In this document: positions 21,112-32,086 of the stretch, piece after piece | Layout: every line of letters begins with the position of its first letter | How positions within the stretch are numbered: position 1 is the first letter of the stretch | Origin: Mortierella sp. BCC40632 | Taxonomy: Eukaryota; Mortierellomycota; Mortierellomycetes; Mortierellales; Mortierellaceae | Direction: 5' to 3' | NCBI GenBank assembly: GCA_011634665.1 | Contig: WAEK01000008.1 | Span: forward strand, 1,047,501-1,111,500 | DNA length: 64,000 bases | The notes under the pieces: generated by a model | What the model saw: the letters and a program-made list of their open reading frames with translations, nothing else | What the model was told of the DNA's origin: nothing | Databases searched by the model: none | Made by a program: the position numbers and the translations under genes

Positions 21112-23260
21112 ACTTGCTCACAGCTTGCCCAGTTCACTTTGGGCTAAAAGATGTCCTTGAGGACAAAGAAGAGCCTAAAGTGCGAGCCCAGCGTCCCCTC
21201 CTTTCCCTTGTTCTTTCACTTTCTCTTTTTTTACGCACATTCTTGAACTACGCACTGGACGAACGCTTACCTGGAAGCCTTTCAGGAAAGGTAGAACTCG
21301 AAGAAAATAATATGAGATCTATTCTATCGTTTAGGATGCTTGATTCTCACTTTTTTTCCAGTGCACCTTTGGGCGAATGCGTGAAAAAAGAAAAAAGAAA
21401 AAAAAAATTCAATAGCGAATGTCGACAAGGAGAGAACTAACTGATCCAGCAGCTTCGTTGACAGAACTCGACATGAAAATAGAATAAAAACAGCGGTAGG
21501 AGAGGCGAAGAGAAGAATAAAAGTGAGATGGGCGAACAGACTGGAAAAAAAAAAAAAAAAAAAAAAAAATGTGAGAGGGTGAGTGAACAAGAAGGAAAGA
21601 AGGAGAGAACCGCGGTTTTGTTCGCTATTGTCCTGTTTCTCCCTGACCAAGAATAAAATAGTGAGACAGCAACAGGGTAGATAGGGTCTTCAGTGTTGAA
21701 CAGTTGTTGGCGAGAAGCTGAGGAGAATAAATGAAGAACGTTGTGGAGGAGAGAGTTTCGGCGGTAGAAAAGGCGACGGGTAAAAGTACGAGTACGGAGT
21801 ATAGAATGTGAAGAGAGGAGTGGAGAGAAAGAGCGAGAAAGTGGTCAAGGAGCACAGCCGGAGTAGTAGGTAAAGTAGATCAGTTCCAAGCTAATGTCGA
21901 GAGGCGGGGCGCAGAGGGAAGAAAGACTGGACGGTATAAAAGAAAGTGGGAGAGAGAGGATGGGCAGTGCAAGAGAAAAAGAGAGAGTAGGTGGGGAAAA
22001 GATTTCAAAGAGGCAAAAAGACGTCTCCTCTTTACGACGAAGAACGACATTCAGCAAAAAAATGAGAGAAGAGTGAAATTTCCGTACAGTCCGGCAACCC
22101 AAGCCGCGGACCTGTGGCGGCAAGGTCTCTCGCCTCATCTTCAAGAAAACAGACCTTTACCCGGATCGATAAGGCATCAAAGCTTTTTTTTCTGTATGGG
22201 GGGAGCAAGAGCCGGTGTTTTGTGCAAAGAGGCTCGAGACAGCATCCCAGTTCGTCTCGCCCTGTCCAGTAGCAGCATGTGCTTGGTCACTGCGCGCGAT
22301 TCGCTCGTGGGCCAAGGCCCACTCCTGTGCCTGTGTCCATGCACGACCACCGTACCGAAATGAAGGAGCAAATGACCGGAAAAGGTAGGAAGGAAGCAAT
22401 GGGGGTAACAAAGGGACCTGTGGTCGAGGCCAACTCCGAAAGGACCCCTGTCCGGCTATTCTGTGAGTGTGTTTGTTGTGCGGGACTAATGGCTGCCTGG
22501 TCTATGCCCTGCCCCAGCTCACTGCAGGAGCTCTAACGGACGGCTAAGGAAGGCGGCTGGCAGGGTGACCCTTTCTCCTCGCTCTACCGCCCTCCTTCCT
22601 TATATGCTCTCAGGCTGTCTTGTCTTGTCCAGATCGCAAATAGTGTCGCCTTTTCTGGGCAACGTGTCCTCGCGGGAGTCCTGAGAGCCTCGTCTCAGTG
22701 AGGCAGTACTCCTCCCCGTTCCCTTTTCGATTTCTCTTCTTCATCGAGTCCCTTCTCGATGGCTCTCATTGTTCGTGGCACGTTCCCAAACTGATGGCTA
22801 GCAGTTGTGGCGAGAGCCGCTGCACCTGCTAGACACACTAAGGTCGCTCACCTCACCCCTCGCCCAGGTGTACTTTTGATCCTTGGGCCTGTGTGTGAAC
22901 TGAGGTACAAATGGTCTCTGTTAGTTGCTTTTGGGCTGTCCACGTCGATTGCATTCGCCAAGTTAGCAACTGCCTAGACCCTTTTTGTGCTTTGCACTCT
23001 ATCTTCATTAAGAAATAAAAGAGAAGGAACCTCCCCTCTTCCCCATCCCTCAGCCAAAAAGGAGTGGAGAGGGGAGAGAGAGAGAGAGAGAGAGAGATGA
23101 TAAGGAGACTGCGCGCAACATGCGACCATCATTCCTCTCTCTCTCTTTCTTTCTCTTTCTTTTCTCTCTTCTCTATACAAAGACCGTCTTCCCCATGACT
23201 TTGCCTGTGAAAGAGCAGACAGCTGTCTATCTGTCTCCATGCTCATGACTGCCATCCTCT

Positions 23261-23293
<33 letters not shown>

Positions 23294-24179
23294 TGAACAA
23301 CTAGCAGCACGGATGATTAGATGAGGAGTGACAAAAAGCGGAGTGAGGGGACAGATGAGTACAGTTGCACGATCGCCGACAAATCGAACGCCCCACGTGT
23401 GGGACTTTGCTTCTCTCTTTCAATTCAGTCTCCTTAGCAGAACAGACATAACCATTTTGCCCCTCTTTCTCTCTATTACTCAAGAGAAAAAGCCAGAAAT
23501 GGTACAGAGGCCGTGGGGAGGGGAGGGGGAAGGGGAGAATGAGAGAGAGAGAGAGAGAGAGAGGGAAAGGGGATAAAGAAACAAACTAATGCCATAAAAA
23601 AAGAAAAGTTCACAACATATACTATGTCAACTTGAGATAGTGATGACGACGAACGGAGCATTATTTTTTTTATTATGTGAATGTAGTGCGGACCAAAATG
23701 TCGGTTCTTTTCCGATCGAGGAGCCCTTCATCCCCATAACACTTCACGCAAATATTCTATAACAGAGTACAAATGGAAGGCCACAGTTTATTACAAATTT
23801 TTGAAAGTATAAAGACGAGGAAGGACAAGGGAAAGAGAAGGCACGGGCCCAAAAAAAAACAAGTAATATACAATCGTCATATATCCTAAAAACCATCAAT
23901 TCTCTGTTCCTCTGTCCTGCATCTGGCTTTCACCTTTTTTTTTTCTTCTTCTTTTGATCCTGTTGTCACTGCTACTGTGATTGTTCATTCTCCTGCATCA
24001 TCCGTTTCTCCTTTCCAAAGAAGCGTGCTCTGGTTCACCCTCCTTCAACTCCTTTCTGCTCACCCCCTTTCTTCTACTCCTTCTCTCTCTCTCTCTCTCT
24101 CTCTCTTCTTTTCTCTTTCCTACCCAATCCTAAATATGGACTTTGCGTGTGTGTGTGTGTGTATGTGTGTTTCCTTTCT
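19038..24179. other. 5.1-kb stretch without a recognisable gene
   Basis: Upstream of the large disordered-protein gene and downstream of the NOT3 gene (both minus). Open frames here are short and of GA/CT low-complexity composition. It contains TATATATA at 19585-19594, GA arrays at 20130-20164 and 23067-23097, a CT array at 21069-21109, a T32 run at 23261-23292 and an A26 run at 21544-21569. I see no tRNA, transposon coding sequence or conserved domain. It may hold a long 5' leader, a non-coding RNA or only promoter DNA. Confidence 0.4.
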
Positions 24180-24414
24180 TTATACGAGCTCCGCATCCTC
24201 CAAGAACCGATATTCAAATCGAAAATCCGTCTTTTTGCGCTGACACCATGTTCCCTCATAATCAAAGTAGATATAGGTGCCTTGTTCATAATCATCCGTG
24301 ATCGCCTTGGGTTCCTCATGTCGCTGGAACCAGGTCAGGTACTTTTTGTGAAACCGCCAAGACTGTCTCTTCAATTCTCTTGCTGCCAAGTACCTAGTGA
24401 TTATTTTCCCCACC

Positions 24415-24447
<33 letters not shown>

Positions 24448-27400
24448 TGGTTAGTAAAATGTGCCATATTCACTTCAGTCATGCAAAGAAAAAAATGAAG
24501 AACGGAGAAGAGGATGTCATGATATGAGGAGTCAAAATAACAGAGGAAACTTACTGCTGATAGGTGCCCTGTTGATAATAAAAGATAAAGAAGAGCGTAT
24601 CCATGTCCAGTTTCTCAAAGAGAGCAGCAGAGTCAAACAAGCCTTGAGGTGGAGTTTGAGGGTAATATGAAGGTGTTGGGTAAGGGTTCTTGGGCGTGTA
24701 TAGCTTTGGCCTTTTGTAAAAAAAAAAACGTGATTGGGTTTGTTAGGAGTGAAATGATTGATAGGTCCGGTGGTAGACGTTATTCGTGTCCTTCACAAAC
24801 CCCTGAAACCCCCCCTTCCCTTCTCTTTCAATAACAACAAACACAACAAAAGCATAGCTAGGCACGAGACTGTACCGTTCTGTGTCGATCTGCTCTGGCA
24901 AAAAGCTGTAACTGGCCTCCAACATTTGACTAGCAAAGAACGTATTATCCTTGGACATGGCGCGTTCCTTGGACGCCTCAAAGCTATGGGCAAGATCTGC
25001 TAATGCTGCAGGTAACCGGAGCTCAGCATCCGAAGGTGATGGCGAGAGTGTCTGTCGAGGCTGAGGTGGCTGTTGAGGTTGCTGTTGGGGTTGTTGTTGG
25101 GGTTGTTGCTGAGGTTGTTGCTGCAGTACCTGCTGCGACAAGGTCGATGGTAGTTGGGCGTTAGTTAATCCATCGTGCTGGAAATTCTAAAATTCGTGAA
25201 AGGATATCCAAGAAAGAACAATAGAATCAGAAATCACAAAGGTCGTCACTGATTCTATGGAGGAGGGTTTTTTAAAAAGAAAAAAAAATCCAACCATACC
25301 GAAACAAATGATTGTCTCTCTGTCATGTCGATAGCTGATGGTGATTGGACCTGAGCCTCGCTTACAGACTCTGGTGTTACTTCAGCTGTGGTCGCCATCT
25401 TAACGGACTCCAGTCCAGTTGCCGCAAATGAGAATTCGGGAGATTCCTGGAGGAGAGCGACCGGCGTATCCTTGACAAGATCTACCTCATGGGTAACATT
25501 CTGATATTGTGGTAATGGAGATTCAACTGTTGCTGCTGGCACTCTCGGTGAAGGGGAGGGTGAGGGTGTGGATGCAGTTGTAGGCGCGCTCGTTGTCGAT
25601 GGGCCGGAAGGCTTGGAAGGCTCAGTCGGCTGAGGTAAATTAGCCGCAACGGCTGTTGCATATTGGATGACAGGGGATTGGCTAACAGTGACACTACTGC
25701 TGGATCCATTACTACTACTTGCACTGCCGTTGACCACTGTCGCTGTCGCGGGGCTGTCTGCAGGTCGGGGTATCGTTGCTTGTCGAATCAAAGGTACTGG
25801 TGGTATAGGTTTAGAAGCAGCGGGAGTTGATATCGTGGGCTTTGAATCCGAAATAGACGGCTCTATTGCATTGCAAATGATAGCAGCGCAGTAGCCCAAA
25901 AGAAAAAAATACAGCGTTAGTCATCTTTCTTGGTACATCACACGTTTGCTCTAAGAATAAAAAAAGGGCAAACTAGTTCTATAGAGGAAAGAAGAGAATT
26001 ACTTTTCGTAGGCACAGGTTTGGAAGTAGTAGTCCTGCTTTGCGAAGATGTTGCGTCTGATTCGGTATCCTTGGGATTCCGTTTGGAGGTTGGCTCATGG
26101 TGATCATCTTTGGAGTCCTCGTTGCCTTTATGACTGTGGTCCTCCATTCCTACTCCAAAGTAGTCCTCTTCGTCTTCTAAGCACAAGTCGGAATAAATCT
26201 CTTCGTCCTCTGCAAAATCCGGGCTCTGTAATGATAGAGAAATTAAGGTAAGTATTAGGATACACTCATTCACACACTCTCTTTCTTTTTCTCTTTCTCG
26301 CATTTCCTGTCAGCGTTCTTGTTGCAATCCATATGCTTGGGTGCCTTATATTCATACCGTGTTCTCTTCGACATAGTAATTGACATCTTCCTGAATATTG
26401 ATGACCTATTATCAAATGTGCGTGTCAAGAAAAGACAAGAAATCGCTTAGTGTTCTCATTCTTATTTTCCACAAAACACGGTTGATTTCCGGCATACTCG
26501 ATACTCCATACCTTTTCCGTCTCGATTTGCCCATTCTCTAGCAATCTTAGAATGAGCTCTAGCCTTCCTTGGTGCCACTTGTGCCTCTCGATCTTTTCTT
26601 CTAATTCCGTTATTAGCTCTCGAGCCGCAGCCGAGACCTTGCCCTTCTTGGCACCAGCCTGCAAAGTCTCGACCTGAGCCTCAAGACTTTCAATCTGAAG
26701 GTTCAATGCTTCGACACGGTCTGTTACCCAGGAACAAGTTTCTGCTTTTTCTTTTTCTTTAGGATCCAATCGCCCTGACATGATGAGTCCTTCGCGAGAG
26801 TACGCTTTTGTCTTCATTTCCTTTTCGATAGCCTTGAACTTTTCCATTTGCTATTGAAGACAACAAAGATTATGAGTAAATGAGCGAAAAAAAAGGCGTG
26901 GCTGGCTGGTAGTATGTCGCCATACTGGACATAATCACATGCGCCCATCTGAAGTTCGATCGCTAGGTCATTCCATTTTTAGTTGGCCAAAAAAAAGAAA
27001 AAAGAAAAAAGAAAAGAAAAGAAAAGAAAAAGAAAAAGAAAAACACTTTACCTGCTCAATGAGCTTGCGGTTGTCCAAAAGCGCCCGTTTGTCCTTGATG
27101 TCACTTGACGAGATCCATGTCTTGATCTGATCGCGGAGCCGTTGAAGTTTCTTGATTTCCTTCTTGAGATCGGACTCATACTTTTCCTTTTGGTTTGCGT
27201 TCGTGGAGGTTTGGATCTTTTCAAAGGTCTCTTCAAAGGTCTCGATACCCTCGGCTACCTTTTTGAGTACCTTGTCGATCTCGGCTACACAGCATATATT
27301 TGTTCGTCGCAGAGTCGAGAGTGCCCGGTTTCAAGGGGCGGTTGGAGCAGAAGAACGAATAGAGAGAGAAACAACACACACAACAACAACAACAACAACA

Positions 27401-27925
27401 ACAAAATAGGCGTAGGGTCGAATAGGAGGTGTCGAGATGTCCAGACACCAACAGTTCATTCATCCAGTCCATTGTTCCATTTCGATAATCGAGCACCGTA
27501 GAGGAGATATTCATTGGCAGTGATGAAGAAAGGCCGAAAAGAAAGTAGAAAGAGAAGAAGAAAAGAAGAGAAGAAAGACCATGAGGAGAAATGGGAAGAA
27601 GAGAGAAGAGGTAGAGATGACCGTGAGCGAAGGGGTCCCGTGAGAAGGAAGGAAGAACAAATCGCGACCTTGGCAAGTGGCCTTCGGTCTGGCTCACACG
27701 GTCCATTTTTTGGCAAGGAAATAAAAATGAAAAAGAGAGAAAAGAAAGCGTTCCATGCCGTCGGTCGCATGCATGCTGTCCTTAGCTAGATGCCCATCAT
27801 TCGTGTTCATCTTGCCAAGTAGATGGAACAACACGCTCCATGCCACACATCCTAAGCATGAGCCGAACAGAACAAGGAGGAGACACACGGTGGTTCTCAT
27901 TACTCTGTAGTTTCCTGGTCGCCAT
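24180..27925 (-). CDS. NOT3: CCR4-NOT transcription/deadenylation complex subunit 3/5 (NOT3/NOT5)
   Basis: Subunit of the CCR4-NOT complex, which deadenylates mRNA in the cytoplasm and affects transcription. Nine exons close in phase: 27925-27904, 27284-27052, 26850-26512, 26405-26358, 26225-26003, 25862-25300, 25186-24876, 24710-24555, 24393-24180 (702 aa). The N-terminal coiled-coil domain opens [20 protein letters not shown], includes [19 protein letters not shown] and [20 protein letters not shown], and ends with [16 protein letters not shown] Ser/Thr/Pro-rich and Gln-rich linker follows. The C-terminal NOT box contains [41 protein letters not shown] and [13 protein letters not shown], ending FLEDAELV. 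The first exon is only 22 nt and is placed by phase and protein consensus. Intron 1 holds a CAA array. Family assignment is certain. Confidence 0.96.
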
Positions 27926-28108
27926 ATTTGTAGATGAGAGGATGAGTGATTGAGTGACTGAGAGTTAGAGTGAGGGTGGGGGTGTGGGAGAAGATGGCGG
28001 GAAGAGCTAAGTGGGGTAAGGGTTCAATCCTTATTCGCTCAGGGGAAGGATTCTTGCGTGTTCAAATGAAACTAGTAAAAAGCTGGGGTCTGAGTATGGG
28101 TTAAGTAG

Positions 28109-28132
28109 CATCCCGCCGAAAACGGCGGGATG
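28109..28132. repeat. Perfect 10-bp hairpin with AAAA loop
   Basis: CATCCCGCCG and CGGCGGGATG flank four adenines. It sits between the NOT3 promoter side and the retroelement patch and resembles a terminator- or insertion-end-like hairpin; no function can be assigned. Confidence 0.6.
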
Positions 28133-28153
28133 TACACGTCACCGTATTTTGAA

Positions 28154-28300
28154 CTCTTTGTCTTCGTCTTCGATATAAAATTCCATTGCGGACAAAATAT
28201 CCACGAGTTCGAGGTCGAGGTCGTCGACGATCCTCCTCGGTCGCGTCTCGGGGATATTTTGTCCGCAATGGAATTTTATATCGAAGACGAAGACAAAGAG
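28154..28300. repeat. 49-bp perfect inverted repeat with 49-bp spacer, made from retroelement coding sequence
   Basis: The left arm 28154-28202 is the exact reverse complement of the right arm 28252-28300. Read outward on each strand both arms encode RGYFVRNGILYRRRRQR, a segment typical of Ty3/Gypsy polyproteins just before the integrase zinc finger. The spacer is GA/TC-skewed and also partly self-complementary (around GTCGTCGACGAT). Two truncated element copies therefore meet head to head here. Confidence 0.85.
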
Positions 28301-28613
28301 AAACCCAAGTCCTCGATGAACGGAATGCCAATTCAATGATTAGAATTGTGCACGAAGAGTTCCACCTAGGGGTCGACCATACCATGCACACAGTTGTGCA
28401 AATCAGACTTTCTTATTGAACGCTTATTGAACGCAAAAATTCCGCCCATTGAATTGATACAATAACTCAATAAATATAAATATTGAATTGAATGGCCATT
28501 TTTTCATTCAATAAGATTATAAGAGTGCCGAGTTTTGCCAGTCGGGCCGAACAGCTTCACCCGATCGAAATGGACAAGCCCTTTGATATCATTGAAATGG
28601 ATGTAGTGGGGCC
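28301..28613 (+). mobile_element. Truncated Ty3/Gypsy-like integrase fragment (plus orientation), interrupted
   Basis: After the inverted repeat the plus strand reads SMIRIVHEEFHLGVDHTMHT, which resembles the HHCC-type integrase zinc-finger region, then stops. After a short AT-rich insertion the same polyprotein resumes with VPSFASRAEQLHPIE and IIEMDVVGP and is cut by the LTR-like sequence at 28614. The minus-strand fragment at 29.3-30.0 kb carries the same text, so this is a second inverted copy. It is non-functional. Confidence 0.75.
28412..28515. mobile_element. Small AT-rich insertion with imperfect terminal inverted repeats inside the retroelement fragment
   Basis: A 104-bp AT-rich segment starts CTTATTGAACG and ends TTCATTCAATAAG, whose ends are inverted repeats with mismatches. 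It separates two parts of the same integrase text. The opening 11 bp are partly duplicated in tandem. It could be a tiny MITE or simply degenerate spacer. Confidence 0.4.
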
Positions 28614-29071
28614 TGTTCGACTTAGGATCTATAGCAGGAGACCCATATCAGAGGAGCAGTGCCCTAGGCACGTGCACCTCACAACACTTACGTTAGAGCT
28701 AGCCTCCTGGGTGACAGGAAGCAGAATAAAATACTCAACGTCCCTGGGCCAAGTGTCCAGGCATGTCTTTTTCTCACCGACTCCTCCTCGCTACCCTTCT
28801 ATGATTGCTATGCTTTTTATACCGAGGTGTTTCCCCGAGGTAAGCTCACTCACATCACAGATAGTAAACAACTTGCCTCAGATCATATAGCAATAACTAC
28901 GCGATGAGGCATTTTCCTACCAACGTTGAAATAAAAAAGCAACAGAGAAGAGCTGGTTTGCTCTTTGGATTCCTTTTGATGAAAAGCCTTTCCCACACCG
29001 CTTTAAGAAAAACACTTGATTCCTAGTGAAATCAGAAAGGACTTCACCTTTGCACCGTTACTACCGTAACA
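28614..29071 (+). repeat. Candidate LTR (458 bp, TGTT...AACA)
   Basis: The segment begins TGTTCGACTTAGG exactly where the integrase text breaks off after GGGCC and ends CCGTAACA. TGTT/AACA are classic LTR termini. Six bases later lies a primer-binding-site-like sequence, as expected for a 5' LTR in plus orientation. No second LTR copy is found in the window, so the element is incomplete. Confidence 0.65.
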
Positions 29072-29077
29072 TTATTT

Positions 29078-29095
29078 TGGCGCCCAATGTGGGGG
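29078..29095 (+). other. Retrotransposon primer binding site resembling the lysine-tRNA type
   Basis: TGGCGCCCAATGTGGGG follows the candidate LTR after six bases. From memory, one base differs from the lysine-tRNA-primed binding site used by several reverse-transcribing elements. A short frame MSNPNNES with a stop follows at about 29159, a possible gag start that is already broken. Confidence 0.6.
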
Positions 29096-29289
29096 GTCGA
29101 CGGGTTGAATTACGACATTCAAAATCTAACCACCACATACAATGACCTAGACCGACAAGATGTCAAACCCGAATAACGAAAGTTAGTGGAGCCCCCTGAC
29201 TTCATGAAAGGGGGCCTCAGGTGACGGACCTCCTTATAATCCTAGGGGATGCGACTTCCCCCGACTAAGCTAGAACCGTCCCGGTCCAG

Positions 29290-30020
29290 CCACTATAATC
29301 GATAGCGACGAAGTGTCGACCTGAATAGCCTTGCCGTCGACACGACTTCTGGAATCATGCTCGTGTGAGCTCGAAAAGGCTTCATGCGGTCGATATGTAC
29401 TATGTCCATAGCACTGGCGGCATCCTGGATCATATATGATACTCCTTGCAAAGGCCTAACCACTTTGTAGGGGTTTCGTTCTCCATGGTTCGCAGGGCTA
29501 GTACAGCTTTCCACAACTGCTCCGGCCATCGTTCTTGCTTTTCGATGAGCTTAGCCATAAGCTCCTTTAACGTTCGATGCATTCGTTCTACTCGTCCATT
29601 TGCTTGAGGACGATAGGCGGTTGTCGGCGTATGTCGCACTTGCAGCTTTTTAAAGAGGGCTTCGGTTAGTTGGTCTGTAAAAATAGAACCTCTGTCCGTT
29701 ATGATCTTTTTAGGTACTCCATAGTGTGACACAACTTCCTTCAGGATGAATGCAACAAGGCTCTCCATGCTTGCATCTTTAGCAGCTTGCAGGATTGACC
29801 ATCTTGTAAAATAGTCGATCGCAGAGAAAATATACCGGGAGCCATCAGTCGCAGATGGATCGATCGGCCCCACTACATCCATTCCAATGATATCAAAGGG
29901 CTTGTCCACTTCGATTGGGTGAAGCTGTTCCGCCCGACTGGCAAAACTCGGCACTCAGTTTTTCTGATAGACAATACAATTTCTGACCACAGCCTTGGCT
30001 ACGTTGTACAGATTTGCTCA
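29290..30020 (-). mobile_element. Degenerate Ty3/Gypsy-like pol fragment: integrase core and C-terminal region
   Basis: Minus-strand frame 29954-29430 has the retroviral-type integrase core: GMDVVGP (first Asp), IITDRGSIF (second Asp) and NGRVERMHRTLKEL (catalytic Glu), with YRPQANG between. A shifted frame (29529-29293) continues with NPYKVVRPLQG and DRMKPF, the usual C-terminal segment, so at least one frameshift lies near 29470-29530. Upstream, VAKAVVRNCIVYQKN is followed by a TGA, and one Cys of the expected zinc-finger CxxC is Tyr. No reverse transcriptase, RNase H or protease is left. Dead remnant. Confidence 0.85.
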
Positions 30021-31430
30021 ATCTTCAGCGCCCGTTCTGGGGTCCAAATCTATGTGATGCCTAGGCTCTAAATAAATTCGATGACACTAGGTGGCCAACA
30101 CATACACATGCAGCCAAAAGTCACCAGGACTAGACTGCTTATATGGTGGATAGGAAAGATGGTTATTTGAACAATTTCCTAGTCCTCCTTCTCGTAAAGT
30201 CTTCAATATTCTTACCAAACAGGTTTACTTTGCTCTTGTCGGGCTGGCTATCAGAATCAATCCATCCTTCTTTCTGTCGCCCACATCTATGCTTCGTGCG
30301 TTTGACTTCATCTCTATTCTACTCTTTCCTACATCTTATTTCTATAGCCCAAGGGAATCTACAACGAATGATGTTTCAAGATTCTCAGAGCACCAGAGTG
30401 GAACTTTTACTTACTTGAGTGGACTGGAGAGTGAGAGCAAGTTGAGGCATATGTGATCCTCGCCGTTGAATTTTCTATGTTTAGTTGGCCTACCGAAAGA
30501 ATCATGAGCGCTCTTGAACGGCTGTTAATTATCGTCCTGATGTCTGTGCAGCGGAAATTTGACCGATTGATTCGCGGTGTGCAAAATGTCTTTGAACAAT
30601 CATCGCGCCCTCTCTTTTCCTTCTTTCCCGCCAAGGAGTATCTCTCCTTTGAGTTCATATTTTCACCATGAAAGTCTTTATCATCACAGAACATACAAGA
30701 ATCGGCTCTTCAATAAAAATAAAAATAAAAATGCCTACCAACTTTCGCACAACAAACAACTCAAATACATGTACTAGAATGGGCATTTGGTCGACGATGA
30801 GATCAGCAAGGAGATCAGAGTGAACATGGCCTCCTACTAAAACGACGGTTTAATTATGTGTCCAGTCAATTGATATCGCAAAGGCCAATGAAATCGACTG
30901 CTGATCTGGAGCCAGGCCTTGGGAGGATTGGCATCCCCGGTTCAAGCACGCATTGTCCTAGTTCCCACTCCTCTACAACCATCTTGGGATAGCCAGTGAT
31001 CCTCCATCCTGCCTCGTTTCCCTTATCATATCGCGCAGCATGCAGTGAGAAAAATGAAGAAGATAAACGACAGAACATTTTGTCCTAGTCAACAAAGCAA
31101 CCATTGAGATTTGACTAACAAGGTTGCCTTCTCCGACTCTTACTCTTTTAGTTCATGGTCCGGTTTCCCCATTTCTGCCAAGGATTACAGTTGCTGAACA
31201 ATGTATATTGCTCGAATTTCATCCCTTTTCCCAATGGGTCTAACAACCGTGCCTGCCAAGTTGTGCGAGCCATTTCTCCTTGTGCTTGTTCACTACTTTA
31301 CAGCCCGGAGACAGCTCTCCTCTCGGACTCCTAGGCTCAGACGCTCAACCGTCACTTTTAAATCTGTAACTGTAGCCACGCAAGACTTGGCTCTTTATTC
31401 TCTGCTTCTTGTGCGATATCCCCTGCCTTA
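30021..31430. other. Intergenic region, no supported gene
   Basis: Short open frames only. One minus-strand frame at 31078-30866 (ending VDFIGLCDIN) has ordinary amino-acid composition but no start context, splice partners or family that I can name. No repeats of note apart from an AAAAT array near 30717-30731. Confidence 0.35.
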
Positions 31431-32086
31431 TTACAAGAGTCCACACATGGCAAGAACAACCGCATTCGATCCGTCCTCCGCATTTACGTCCCCGACATAC
31501 CCCAGCTTTCCACTACCAATTGTAGCCATCGCCACGGCCGTCTCCCCAGTCTTGTTGGCACTTGTTGGAGCGAAAACCATAGATTGAACTACCGAGTTAT
31601 CATCGGTCTTGTACCACATGTTTTCGGGTGCGACGTTGCTCGCGAAGACCGCCTTCTGGCTGTAGCTTTGCGGCAGTTTCCTGGCATTGGCCTCACCAAC
31701 CACAGCATGGTTCAATACCAGGGTAGTTCTGTGGTACGATCCATATCCCCAGGGTAGGCCTGCTCGGGAGAAGAATGGCTTCATGTCGGGTGGCTCGACG
31801 AAAGAGGGAAGAGGCCCATGATAATGGCGGTGCCCCCGCGATTGACATACGCCAGAACTGCCTCCCAGACAGCTCTGTTCTCTCGGAGTGCCAGGGCTTC
31901 ATCTGTTAAAAGTACGGCCGAAGGTTCCGGGCGTTGCGATAGAAACCGTATGGCCGAGGTTGAGTTTTCAACTCGCTGAAATTCCGCTTTTGACCTGATG
32001 GCGGTCAAAAGCGGAGCATACATCTCGTCAAACCATGGCTGATTGTTCAGTGAGATGGCAAGAACTCGAGCTTTTTCCGATGACAT
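31431..32086 (-). pseudogene. Conserved fungal protein with a GATase1-like look, broken by one frameshift
   Basis: The frame from the ATG at 32086 reads MSSEKARVLAISLNNQPWF, then PSAVLLTDEALALRE and YVNRGGTAIIMGLF. At about 31810 the homologous text moves to another frame (EPPDMKPFFSRAGLPWGYG ... SMVFAP ... GYVGDVNAEDGS) and ends at 31431. One base is missing relative to a continuous frame of about 218 codons, and no intron fits the gap. I remember related intronless ascomycete proteins of unknown function (SAVLATDG, GGTVV, GLPW, YVGDVN); the fold resembles class I glutamine amidotransferase-like domains but no catalytic Cys motif is visible. Either a recent pseudogene or a base-calling error in a TTCCCTC context. 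Confidence 0.6.
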
